A DNA stretch of 64,000 bases from DAHUXD01 sp963736455. Its GTDB lineage: Bacteria > Acidobacteriota > Thermoanaerobaculia > UBA5066 > Gp7-AA6. Positions 27,436 to 35,220 of this stretch are shown one piece after another. The notes below the pieces were generated by a model that saw nothing but the letters and a program-made list of their open reading frames with translations, was not told where the DNA came from and did not search any database. The stretch covers positions 2,542,001 to 2,606,000 of the forward strand of contig CAVTON010000001.1 in assembly GCA_963736455.1 (NCBI GenBank). Direction: 5' to 3'. How positions within the stretch are numbered: position 1 is the first letter of the stretch; every line of letters begins with the position of its first letter. The position numbers and the translations under genes were made by a program.

Positions 27436-27752
27436 TCAGCGGGGTCAATCGCAGCGTCAGCGGGGTCAATCGTGTATTCCTGTATTCGCTTCCCGGGCTA
27501 ACAGCGTCAGCGACAGCGTCAGCGGGGTCAATCGTGTATTCCTGTATTCGCTTCCCGGGCTAAGAGAATTCGCGAGTTGTCGTGCCGCGTCGAGGCGTCG
27601 GCCTGCACAGCGTCACAGCGTCACAGCGTCCAGCGTCGGGCTAACAGCGTCCAGCGTCACAGCGTCAGCGGGGTCAATCGTGTATTCCTGTATTCGCTTC
27701 CCGGGCTAAGAGAATTCGCGAGTTGTCGTGCCGCGTCGAGGCGTCGGCCTGC
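27431..27752. repeat. REP-like repeat cluster with CAGCGTC tandem units
   Basis: A 50-bp unit beginning CAGCGTCAGCGGGGTCAATC is present at 27452-27501, 27514-27563 and 27660-27709, with a 21-bp stub at 27431-27451. The second and third copies extend identically for 93 bp (27514-27606 and 27660-27752). Between them are tandem CACAGCGTC/CCAGCGTC units (27606-27668). Unit spacing is irregular, so this is not a CRISPR. Confidence 0.85.
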
Positions 27753-27785
27753 ATCCGAGAATTACAGGAATGCACGATTGACCCC
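27670..27785. mobile_element. MITE/REP-type element with 23-bp terminal inverted repeats
   Basis: A 23-bp end at 27670-27692 (beginning GGGGTCAATCGTG) is repeated in inverse orientation at 27763-27785 with one mismatch. The pair encloses about 70 bp of sequence that also occurs in the neighbouring partial copy at 27524-27606. Ends beginning GGGGTC are typical of repeats mobilised by REP-associated (RAYT-type) transposases. No transposase is in this window. Confidence 0.6.
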
Positions 27786-27805
27786 TCGAGTCCTCGAGTC
27801 CCTGT

Positions 27806-27928
27806 GTGACCGAGCCGTCGCTCAAGCGCGTCGTGGCTCTGGCGCGCAACACGATTCGCTACGAGCGCCCCACCGCGCGGCGATTCGCCGACTTTCTCCG
27901 TGAGGGCCTGAGGCGCAAGAAGGTCTAG
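27806..27928 (+). CDS. Short ORF or 3' gene remnant beside the repeat cluster
   Basis: A 40-residue frame starting at GTG 27806, basic and helical (LKRVVALARNTIRYERPT, ending in RRKKV). It remains open upstream to 27782, the edge of the repeat element, and has no ribosome site. It looks like the 3' end of a gene cut by the repeats rather than an intact gene. Not recognised. Confidence 0.3.
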   Translation: MTEPSLKRVVALARNTIRYERPTARRFADFLREGLRRKKV

Positions 27929-28004
27929 ATTCACTCCTTCGCGGCGGTCGCGCCGATCCACACAGCCCAGCCCCCTCGACCCTGAACTGTCGCGAGCCGG
28001 ATGT

Positions 28005-28031
28005 CGAAATCAGAAATCAGGGCTGGCTCCG
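28005..28031 (+). repeat. 27-bp inverted repeat, left copy, flanking the SLH gene
   Basis: The segment (core CGAAATCAGAAATCAGG) is found inverted at 30168-30194 with one mismatch in 27. The two copies bracket the SLH gene and its terminator. Confidence 0.85.
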
Positions 28032-28040
28032 AGAAAGAAA

Positions 28041-28064
28041 ACGCCGGGAGTTTCCTCCCGGCGT
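28041..28064 (-). terminator. Intrinsic terminator of the SLH gene
   Basis: A 10-bp perfect stem (ACGCCGGGAG / CTCCCGGCGT) closes a four-base loop 33 bp after the SLH stop. It is followed on the minus strand by TTTCTTTCTC. Confidence 0.8.
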
Positions 28065-28097
28065 CGAATCCACCTGGTTGCGGAGAAAGGATTAGAG

Positions 28098-30002
28098 CTA
28101 GAACCCGAAAGTCTTTACGATAAACACGGCCATCTGACCGCGCGTGTTCGGGTTTCCGGGGCAGTAGTCGCCACCGCCGCAGCCAGCCGTAATGTTTTCG
28201 TGGAAGAGCTGTTCGATCCAGTCCGCAAAGAGGCTCGGGCAGGGCACGTCACCGAAGACTGACGCACAAGCGGGTGGAACATACGATGATCCGTGCTCGG
28301 TCTTGAGCAGGAAGACCGCCATCTGCTGGCGTGTGACCGGATTCCCCGGACAGAAGTTGCCGCCCCCGCACCCACCCGTAATCCCCTCGGCGGCCAGCCG
28401 CTCGACCCAGCTCGTGAAGGTTCCCGGACATGGGACGTCGAGGAAAACGCCCGTGCACATTGGAGGCGTGTAGCTCGAGCCGTGCTCCGCCTTCAGAAGG
28501 AAGACAGCCATCTGGTCGCGCCGGATCGGATTGTCGCGGCAATAGTCCCCTCCACCGCAGCCGGCCGTGATGCCCTTGCGAAAGATCTTCTCGACAAAGT
28601 CGTGGAGGGTGTCTCCGTGGGGAATATCCAAGAAGTCGGCGAGCCACCCCTTCGCCAGGCTCGTCGCGGAGAGGGGGCGCCGGTCGGTCGGCCGGTCGGC
28701 CGGGTTGGTGACCGAGACGTCGTTCAGGGTCCCCGGAGATAGCGCGGGCGTGGTGGCGTCGATCTCCACCGGGCTGGAAACGGTGACATCTGCGGCGGCG
28801 ACATCACCGATCGAGACCGTCGCGCCGTCCAGGAAGCCGAAGCCGGAGATGGCCACCGACGTGCCGCCCGCCGCCGGGCCGGAGGTCGGAGTGATTCCGG
28901 TGACCTCGCCAGGAACGCACGCCGTCATCACCTCCGCGCCCGCAGTCGTCGTCGACCCGTCGAAGCCGCCGGCGGCAATCAATTCGTTACCGATCGCCGC
29001 GCCCGCTGGGAACGAACGCTGCACGTTCAGGCTGGGAGCGACCGACCAGCTATCCGTGACGGGGTCGTAGACCGTAGCGCCGTTGGTGGTGTCCGGAACC
29101 CGCTGACCCTTGACTCGCTTCCTGACAAACGCGGCCGTGGTCGTCGAACCCAAAGTGGGGCCAAACGGATTTCCACCGCCGTAAACCCACAGTCTGCCGA
29201 GAGCAACGGCGCTCCCGGGGGTATCGTCCTCGGTGGTCGTCATGTTGGCCTTCGCCGTCCACGTGTCGGCCGCGATGTCGTAATCCCAGACGAGGTTTAT
29301 GACTGTGTTCGAAGCATCGCGGCCACCAGCCACGTACAAGTGGCCGTCAATGACGCCGGACGCGGCGCCTCCAGTCGCATGCGGAAAGGCCGCGCGAGAG
29401 GTGAAAGTATCCGCGATGGGGTCGTATTCCCACGTGTCTGCCTGCGCGCTGGTGACCTCCCCGGTGTTGTAGCCGCTGACGAGATAGATCTTCCCGTTGG
29501 CGCTGTTGTAGCCGGAAGCCATGAAGGCGCGCACGTCCGGCATGTTCGCTCCCGCGCTCCACGTGTCGGTCGCAATGTCGTAGATCCTGGTCGCGTTGCT
29601 GCCGGCACCGCTGGCTGCGTCTTCGCCGCCGAAAACGTAAATCTTGTTGCTAACCGGGTAATACACGGCGGACGCCATAAGGGTGAGGGCGTCGGGCAAG
29701 GACGCAAGCGGAGTCCATGTGTTAGCGACCGGATCAAATCGATTGAAGACAGTCAAAGTGGTGCCCGTGCCGAAGCTGTAACCGCCAGCAGCGTAGGCAT
29801 AAGTGCCGTCGGAAGCGGCCGAGGCGCCGTAGAGGTCCTGGGGCATGTCTGCGGCGAGCTGCCAGGGCGGCGGGCAGGTGTCGGTGCCCGCGGGCGGGTG
29901 CGAGATGCCGGCGACCTTGTCTTTGCTCGAAGCGAGCAAGACCGCGATCGGCAGGCTGAAGATAATCAGTCCAGCAAGAAACCGGCCGGCGTGCCTCTTC
30001 AT
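28098..30002 (-). CDS. Kelch-repeat, IPT and SLH-domain surface protein
   Basis: 634 residues. An N-terminal signal or membrane segment (FLAGLIIFSLPIAVLLASS) is followed by six Kelch-type blades (about 60-370; e.g. KIYVFGGEDAASG, HLYVAGGRDASN). An IPT/TIG domain comes next (about 385-465; ITPTSGPAAGGTSVAISGFGF), then three SLH-like repeats (about 470-634) with GITAGCGGGDYC and RRDQMAVFLLK signatures. SLH repeats tether proteins to the cell envelope. ATG at 30002 with AAAGGGG upstream. The gene lies between 27-bp inverted repeats and ends in an intrinsic terminator. It is outside the tRNA-Pro island, just left of it. Confidence 0.85.
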   Translation of the reverse strand: MKRHAGRFLAGLIIFSLPIAVLLASSKDKVAGISHPPAGTDTCPPPWQLAADMPQDLYGASAASDGTYAYAAGGYSFGTGTTLTVFNRFDPVANTWTPLASLPDALTLMASAVYYPVSNKIYVFGGEDAASGAGSNATRIYDIATDTWSAGANMPDVRAFMASGYNSANGKIYLVSGYNTGEVTSAQADTWEYDPIADTFTSRAAFPHATGGAASGVIDGHLYVAGGRDASNTVINLVWDYDIAADTWTAKANMTTTEDDTPGSAVALGRLWVYGGGNPFGPTLGSTTTAAFVRKRVKGQRVPDTTNGATVYDPVTDSWSVAPSLNVQRSFPAGAAIGNELIAAGGFDGSTTTAGAEVMTACVPGEVTGITPTSGPAAGGTSVAISGFGFLDGATVSIGDVAAADVTVSSPVEIDATTPALSPGTLNDVSVTNPADRPTDRRPLSATSLAKGWLADFLDIPHGDTLHDFVEKIFRKGITAGCGGGDYCRDNPIRRDQMAVFLLKAEHGSSYTPPMCTGVFLDVPCPGTFTSWVERLAAEGITGGCGGGNFCPGNPVTRQQMAVFLLKTEHGSSYVPPACASVFGDVPCPSLFADWIEQLFHENITAGCGGGDYCPGNPNTRGQMAVFIVKTFGF

Positions 30003-30167
30003 GTGGGTTCCCCTTTGTTGTGGAGCAGTGGAGATCGGAAGTGCGCGTTCAGATGGTAAAGCGAGTCCACGGCGGTAGAGAGTCGGCCGCATGCGAAGCT
30101 CGAGAGCAGTCGGAGAGGAAGTAATCAACCCAACAAATTACGCGCGGACCGTCCGACTGTCAAGTGA

Positions 30168-30194
30168 CGGGGCCAGCCCTGATTTCTGATTTCG
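30168..30194 (-). repeat. 27-bp inverted repeat, right copy, flanking the SLH gene
   Basis: Inverted partner of 28005-28031, ending TGATTTCTGATTTCG. It lies 165 bp upstream of the SLH start codon, so the promoter of that gene is probably inside the bracketed segment. Apart from this repeat I see nothing else in 30003-30331. Confidence 0.85.
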
Positions 30195-30331
30195 GGTATG
30201 GCGGCCGAGGCGCGGACTGAGGCTCCGAGCGAACTCGGCGCCGGGGACGACCGACTCCTACGAAGCCACGCGAGCCATTGCGGCCGTCCGGTCCAGCAGC
30301 CGAGGCGGCCAGGGAAGTCCTTCAAACGATG

Positions 30332-30406
30332 TGGTCGGGGCGGCCAGGATCGAACTGGCGACCACCTGCTCCCAAAGCAAGTACGCTACCGCTGCGCTAC
30401 GCCCCG
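30332..30406 (-). tRNA. tRNA-Pro(UGG)
   Basis: 75 nt including an encoded CCA. Acceptor stem CGGGGCG/CGCCCCG pairs perfectly and the discriminator is A. The anticodon loop is TTTGGGA (anticodon TGG), and the T arm is GCCAG-TTCGATC-CTGGC. The anticodon stem contains a U28-G42 wobble (CTTGC/GCAGG); the duplicated 5' half at 41684-41722 has C at that position. A GATAAT -10 box lies nine bases upstream (30416-30421). The 3' half is chromosomal; the 5' half and promoter belong to the inserted island. Confidence 0.95.
30368..30406 (-). repeat. att site, tRNA-embedded left copy
   Basis: 39 bp identical to 41684-41722 except 30380 (a here, g at 41696). The crossover must lie on the 12-bp side GCTCCCAAAGCA (30368-30379), because the mismatch travels with the island-derived half. 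That segment contains the anticodon loop. Confidence 0.85.
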
Positions 30407-30711
30407 TCGGGAGGGATTATCCCATGTAGTGACGGGGTGAAATGGGTGGACCGCCAGTTCGATCCCGCGCCGCCCCGGACCGTTTTTCGTGGGGTTTTGA
30501 ACGCGATATGAACTCGCCGGGTTGGGCGGAAATACCTGATGAGAATGCTCATTCCCGAAACCGATATCCGTGGACCCCGATCACATGGCCGGTCGGAATC
30601 CGTTCGGGGCGTGTGGGGCCACCGGGACGTTGGAAATGGCATCGTGCGCGGCGGTGGCGGGTTCGGAATCCGGACCGAAATCGATCCCGGACCCGGAAAT
30701 GGGACGAGCCT
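30407..30711. other. Left-end non-coding region of the island
   Basis: Holds the replacement tRNA promoter (GATAAT as read on the minus strand, 30416-30421) and, on the plus strand at 30446-30482, a degenerate copy of the tRNA-Pro 3' half (GCCAGTTCGATCC, then CCGCCCCG and ACC). The plus-strand T stem no longer pairs. No convincing gene is seen in the rest. Confidence 0.5.
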
Positions 30712-31251
30712 TCACTCCGTCTGCGTAGGCGGCGGAAGCTCCATCGTGGCGTCGTACGGCGGCAGGTCGTCTGGCGGTGAATTCGGAAACGGATCGGGAA
30801 TCAAGTCCATGTCGAAAGCCAGAGGAAGGATTGCGCTTGTGAGCGTCAACCGCTCCGTCGAAGTCTGATCCGGGTTTGGAACTTTGCGCCGCTGCGCGAT
30901 GAACCCGCACCTTCCCGACCGCCTCTTCGCGGTCGAGAGCTTCAAGTCTCCGTCGAAGACGACCCGCTCAACAAGTTCAGTCCTCTTGAACGTGACGACG
31001 AGCAGTGCATCGAATCCGGTGGGCGGAAGTTCGTGCTGGTCCGGTTCAAGGGATACGCACCGTGGCGGGTCTGCGTTGGGGTCAAGAATCCGTGCATAGC
31101 CTTCCGCGATAGCAAGAGCATAGGCAGAATCAACCGGCGTCGTATCGCACAGGACGACCGTCGCTACGTGGGGTGGGGGCGGAGCTTCATCGGTCGCCGC
31201 CATGACAGCGGTTGGCAGGGCGAGAAGGCTGACTAGCAGAATAACCCGCAT
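30712..31251 (-). CDS. Secreted protein, unknown function (island)
   Basis: 179 residues with a clear signal peptide (MRVILLVSLLALPTAVMAA). The mature part is Pro-rich and acidic at its C-terminus. I recognise no family. It has a Cys in VATVVLCDTTPV and another in PPRCVSLEPDQ that could form a disulfide. ATG at 31251. It lies at the left end of the island, downstream of DUF3800 in the same direction but 124 bp away. Confidence 0.65.
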   Translation of the reverse strand: MRVILLVSLLALPTAVMAATDEAPPPPHVATVVLCDTTPVDSAYALAIAEGYARILDPNADPPRCVSLEPDQHELPPTGFDALLVVTFKRTELVERVVFDGDLKLSTAKRRSGRCGFIAQRRKVPNPDQTSTERLTLTSAILPLAFDMDLIPDPFPNSPPDDLPPYDATMELPPPTQTE

Positions 31252-31375
31252 GTCCCCGCCCGAATTACACCGCTCCGTGACCCGGCTGTCAACGAAAGGG
31301 GGGATGAAATCGGCTTGGGGTTCATGGGGCTACCCGGTCGAGGGAGTGATCGTACGCGGGGGTTGCAGGTCCGGG

Positions 31376-32197
31376 TTACAACGCGGTCGCGGCCTTTGGT
31401 GCTATTCCAAAGAAAATGTCCGCGCACGGGCATCGCTTCGACTTCGGGTACATGTGCGCTGATCCGATAGAGAGTCTGGAGATTCTCTTACCCCAGTCGT
31501 CGAGCTTCAAATCCTCGCCGTCGTACTTCGCCGGGACCAGAGCGTCTTTCATCTCGATATATCGCCGAAGGAAAAAGGCGAGGAAATCAGCAAGCTGGAT
31601 CAACGGCACCGACGCCGAGTCGGAGAAGTAAGGCACATCCACGACGCAATTCAGCCGTTCGATTTTCGGGTTCCGGCTGTAGTAGCTATCTGTCCAAGAA
31701 GGGGGTGCCCTGACTAGTTCGGTCAGCTTCGCTTCGTCCCACTTCTTGCTGTCGAACACGAAGACCGTGTGACCCTTCGTGCCGCTCTCTCCCATGTGTT
31801 TCTTTTGCACAGCAAGAATTAGGTGCAGTCCGAGAAACCGCCACATGCTCCCGACTTCGGGCGGAAGCGAACGGGCCGAAGTAGCTTTCTTGAATTCGTC
31901 CCTGTGAATCGCGCTGAAAACGATCTTGTGCTTTCGGTCCTCCAACCAATCGAAGATCGCTGAAATCAGAGTCGAGCGTTTCGGGCCGTCCAAGCCGCGC
32001 CAAAACCCCTTCCCTGCGTAGAACTCCGCAGTATGGAGTTCCGGGACCGGGCGTCCCAGTACCGTCGAAAGGTCGTCGAGTAGCGCCTTCCAGTCACTCT
32101 TGGTCAGGTGCATTCGATGCGAGTCCGCGATGACTCCGACCATCACCGCCACCGGATCACCGCCCGTACCGCTTTCATCGCAATAGCAGAACTTCAC
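31376..32197 (-). CDS. DUF3800-family protein
   Basis: 273 residues. The N-terminal CYCDESGTGGD motif and the C-terminal LIQLADFLAFFLRR motif match DUF3800 proteins, which are thought to have an RNase H-like fold and are frequent in mobile elements and defence neighbourhoods. The acidic residues of DESG and of ADF would be the metal ligands. It starts with GTG at 32197, divergent from the recombinase with 57 bp between. No biochemical role is known for this gene. Confidence 0.8.
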   Translation of the reverse strand: MKFCYCDESGTGGDPVAVMVGVIADSHRMHLTKSDWKALLDDLSTVLGRPVPELHTAEFYAGKGFWRGLDGPKRSTLISAIFDWLEDRKHKIVFSAIHRDEFKKATSARSLPPEVGSMWRFLGLHLILAVQKKHMGESGTKGHTVFVFDSKKWDEAKLTELVRAPPSWTDSYYSRNPKIERLNCVVDVPYFSDSASVPLIQLADFLAFFLRRYIEMKDALVPAKYDGEDLKLDDWGKRISRLSIGSAHMYPKSKRCPCADIFFGIAPKAATAL

Positions 32198-32254
32198 TTC
32201 ACCAAAGGTTACATCGGCTCACGCCCGGCGCTTTCGCCGGAGAGAGGAATCTCC

Positions 32255-33286
32255 TTGCCCGACATCCAACGAACCCCTGCCCCGCCTCCGGTTTCCAACG
32301 CCCTTATCCTCATCAACCGTCTCCCTCTCGACCGGAATCCTGCCGCCGTCTACCTCGCCAGCCTCGCCCCCGGCTCTCGGAGAACGATGCGCCAAGCCCT
32401 CCAAGTCATGGCCGGGCTTCTCACCGGAGGACGTGCGAAAGCGTCCACGTTGGACTGGTCCGCCGTCCGTTACCAGCACACCGCCGCACTCCGATCCGCC
32501 CTCGCCGAACGTTATGCCCCCGCCAACGTCAACAAGATGCTGGCCGCGCTCCGTCGCGTTTTGAAGGAAGCATGGCGGTTGGGTCAGATGGACGCCGAGT
32601 CGTACCACCGAGCAGCGGACGTACAGACGATCAAGTGTCACTCCCTACCCCGTGGCCGAGCGTTGTCATCTGGTGAACTCCAAGCCCTGTTCCGGGTGTG
32701 CGCAGATCGAAGCCGTGCCGGGGTACGGGATTCGGCGCTGCTTGCCGTCCTGTACGCCGGTGGCCTTCGCCGGTCCGAAGTCGTTCATCTCGACCTTTCC
32801 GACTACCAACCTGACACGGGAGCGTTGACCGTCCGGGGAGGAAAAGGCCGGAAGGACCGGATCGTCTACGCCAGCAACGGGTCAGCCGACGCCTTATGCG
32901 ATTGGATCACCATACGCGGATCGGAACCCGGACCGCTTTTCCACCCCGTCAACAAGAGTGATCGCGTGATTCCGCGCCGTCTCACGGATCAGTCGATCCT
33001 TTTCCTTTGTCGTAGACGAAGCGATCAGGCGGGAGTCGCAAGATTTTCCCCGCATGACCTTCGTCGGAGCTTCGTTTCCGATCTTCTCGACGCGGGAGCG
33101 GACCTTTCCATGGCAAGGCGCTTAGCCGGTCACGCTTCCGAAACGACCACGGGGAAATACGACCGTCGCGGCGAGGAAGCCAAGAAGAAGGCGGCGGGGC
33201 TGCTCCACGTACCGTACGTCCGCCATCCAGCCGGGGTACTTCCCGCGAGTGCTACGGACTCAGTTGAACATCAGGAGGCACGATGA
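32255..33286 (+). CDS. Tyrosine recombinase, intact
   Basis: 343 residues. The N-terminal SAM-like core-binding domain covers about 1-150. The catalytic domain shows the full set: Arg in GGLRRSE, Lys in GGKGRKDR, HDLRR, His in GHASETT and the Tyr nucleophile in GKYDRR. The TTG at 32255 is preferred because GAGAGGA precedes it; longer frames would overlap DUF3800. The stop overlaps the next gene as ATGA. It is not next to an att site, so it may act on another target, such as element resolution or the inverted repeats nearby. Confidence 0.85.
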   Translation: MPDIQRTPAPPPVSNALILINRLPLDRNPAAVYLASLAPGSRRTMRQALQVMAGLLTGGRAKASTLDWSAVRYQHTAALRSALAERYAPANVNKMLAALRRVLKEAWRLGQMDAESYHRAADVQTIKCHSLPRGRALSSGELQALFRVCADRSRAGVRDSALLAVLYAGGLRRSEVVHLDLSDYQPDTGALTVRGGKGRKDRIVYASNGSADALCDWITIRGSEPGPLFHPVNKSDRVIPRRLTDQSILFLCRRRSDQAGVARFSPHDLRRSFVSDLLDAGADLSMARRLAGHASETTTGKYDRRGEEAKKKAAGLLHVPYVRHPAGVLPASATDSVEHQEAR

Positions 33287-33645
33287 ACACGTTCGCCGTC
33301 GGTATCGCTATGGTCGTTGGAATCCCAATTGGATGGTTGGCGGCGACGTGGACGATGCGACGGAAGAAGTCAGCCCTCCAGCGGATGTTGAACGAACTCG
33401 GACACGATCACTTCGACGAGATCGTCGCGTTGACCGCCGCGTTGGAAGGCGAGGAGATTCTCCGGCTGTTCCACCGGTTCGGGAGACGGTGGAGAACATT
33501 CCGGGTTGGCATGAAGCGGCTGGACAACGAATTGTGCGAAATGTCAGACAGCTTTCACGCGCTCAAGTCTGCATGGTTAGGCGAGCTAGAGAAGGTGTTG
33601 GTGAAGATCAAGGAGGTTGGCTCGCACAGAACTGATCATGGCTAG
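33283..33645 (+). CDS. Small membrane-anchored protein coupled to the recombinase
   Basis: 120 residues. An N-terminal membrane helix (FAVGIAMVVGIPIGWLAATW) is followed by a charged helical domain. Strong AGGAGG ribosome site (33274-33279) and an ATGA overlap with the recombinase stop. Not recognised. The tight coupling suggests that the two are expressed together, but no function can be stated. Confidence 0.65.
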   Translation: MNTFAVGIAMVVGIPIGWLAATWTMRRKKSALQRMLNELGHDHFDEIVALTAALEGEEILRLFHRFGRRWRTFRVGMKRLDNELCEMSDSFHALKSAWLGELEKVLVKIKEVGSHRTDHG

Positions 33646-33650
33646 CAGCA

Positions 33651-34070
33651 CTACTCGGTCATGCTAGTCCCGTCCTCTCCCGCTGCAAGAATGCCGATCG
33701 AAGTCGCCCATACCCAACCCGCCATCCCGTAGGCTGACTGGATGACGTAGGCTCGGACGCCGGTCGTGGCGATGTGCGCCATAACGGACGCATCTGAATC
33801 GTTCCAACCACCCGGCCAAAGGAATGCTCGGTTCTCTTTGAACCGCTCCCTCTCTCGTTCGAACACCTGCTCGGCTGGAACCTCCCCGATGTTCAGCAGA
33901 ATCGTCTGGAGGTTGTCGCCTTCAAAGAAATAGGCCGTGACGCCACGAAACAGAACGTTCGTGAACTCCGGTCCGTCCCGTTCGGGAAAGGCCGTACGCA
34001 GGACAATCTCACCCTTGGCGGCGTCCACCGTGTAGGACAGAACATTGTTATCGTGAATGGATCGCGTCAT
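33651..34070 (-). CDS. Conserved hypothetical protein (island)
   Basis: 139 residues, soluble, mixed alpha/beta: TVDAAKGEIVLRTAFPE, then VLFRGVTAYFFEGDNLQTILLNI, then a Trp-rich middle and YVIQSAYGMAGWVWA. No signal peptide. The pattern recalls unnamed proteins often found beside toxin or immunity loci, but I cannot name a family. Convergent with the 33283-33645 gene, five bases apart. The 263 bp upstream (34071-34333) hold no gene that I can see. Confidence 0.6.
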   Translation of the reverse strand: MTRSIHDNNVLSYTVDAAKGEIVLRTAFPERDGPEFTNVLFRGVTAYFFEGDNLQTILLNIGEVPAEQVFERERERFKENRAFLWPGGWNDSDASVMAHIATTGVRAYVIQSAYGMAGWVWATSIGILAAGEDGTSMTE

Positions 34071-34333
34071 CGCCTTAGCCGTTTGCAGCCGCCGGACTCC
34101 AGATGAGCGCCGAGTCTATCGCCACACTCCACGAAACACGCACCCCGACATTTCCCGCTTCTTCCGCTTATCCCGCGAGGCAGGTCACGACTGGCCGACC
34201 GATCACGCTGGCGGGTGGTGAAAAAGCAGAACAGGCGGGAAAAGCCCTCGGCAATCCGTCATCCGCCAGCGATCAGTAAACTGTGGTGGAAGCTCCGGGA
34301 CGCCACGCCTACGGGCGTTCGTTACCCGAGCGC

Positions 34334-35113
34334 CTACGGAAGCGCACAGGTGAACGCGCTAGTGTCTTGAATTGGCTGGAAAGCAGCGCCGAGCGGATTT
34401 GAATACATTTGGGAACTACCCGTTGCAGTATCCGTTACTTCGACCGTCACCTCTACGTCTGTCATTCCGCCTCCAAAGACCCACCGCCTAGCGTTCACCG
34501 TGCACGCTTCAAGAACCTTCACAAAGACTTCAACGTTGGCAGCGTCGAAAAACGAAAAATAGCCAGCGTCGTCGGTAACCTGAACGCCCTTCCCGCTTCC
34601 TGTATTACCGTCTTGCGTCTTCCAACTACTCGTTACTCGAAACCGCCCGGCATTGAGACACAGACTCTCGGCGTCGGGCGCACAAGGGCCCGTCGAGACG
34701 ACGCTCAGAGATAGGGAATACGAGCTGGTCGTTACTGGACCCCGGGCGTCTACCCCGACGAGATAATTACCCGTTTGCGGAACCTTGTAGACGGTCGTGG
34801 CTTCCATTGGGCTAGTCGCCGGGCCAAACGTCGAGTCGGAAGGTCCTCCCAGAATCACGAACATCCCGACACCCACCGGCGCGGTCAGGGTCGCCGTCGC
34901 CACGACTGTTTGTCCGGCGAGCGCGTGAAATTGATAGAGACGGACGATGTACCCCGACGGCCCCCCGTAGCAGGTGTTGCTATCGAACGACCCGGTTACG
35001 GTCTGACCAATGTCAATGGCGCTGTTCTGGCAATCTGCGTATAACAGGCACCCACCAAGCGAGGATAACCCGACGAACCCAAGTACCGCGACAACTCTTC
35101 CGCTAACCGACAT
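34334..35113 (-). CDS. Lipoprotein with PPC-like domain and recurrent C-terminal domain
   Basis: 259 residues. The N-terminus ends in a lipobox-like LGGC (about residue 22). Residues 30-140 resemble a bacterial pre-peptidase C-terminal (PPC) domain (QTVTGSFDSNTCYGG, YQFHALAGQTVVATATL, TGNYLVGVDARG). The last 115 residues are the same domain as at the C-terminus of the 24986-26971 and 35221-36645 proteins: LCLNAGRFRVTSSW, DAGYFSFFDAANVE, RWVFGGGMTDVEV, PIQDTSAFTC. No enzyme domain. Probably outer-membrane or surface-exposed. Confidence 0.75.
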   Translation of the reverse strand: MSVSGRVVAVLGFVGLSSLGGCLLYADCQNSAIDIGQTVTGSFDSNTCYGGPSGYIVRLYQFHALAGQTVVATATLTAPVGVGMFVILGGPSDSTFGPATSPMEATTVYKVPQTGNYLVGVDARGPVTTSSYSLSLSVVSTGPCAPDAESLCLNAGRFRVTSSWKTQDGNTGSGKGVQVTDDAGYFSFFDAANVEVFVKVLEACTVNARRWVFGGGMTDVEVTVEVTDTATGSSQMYSNPLGAAFQPIQDTSAFTCALP

Positions 35114-35220
35114 GCCGCACTCCCTTCGTGCTCCAATGTTTTAACCTACTTGAACGTAGCTCGCAGATCGTCGCGTCGCCACACGGAGGTGCGCTTTAGC
35201 GCGGCGAGAAGCTGGAGGCT

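Noticed and set aside
27431..27752. Possible CRISPR array
   Set aside because: Repeats are unevenly spaced, long and overlap tandem CAGCGTC units; no cas genes and no unique spacers.
28098..30002. SLH gene as island cargo
   Set aside because: It lies on the chromosomal side of the tRNA, outside the att repeats.
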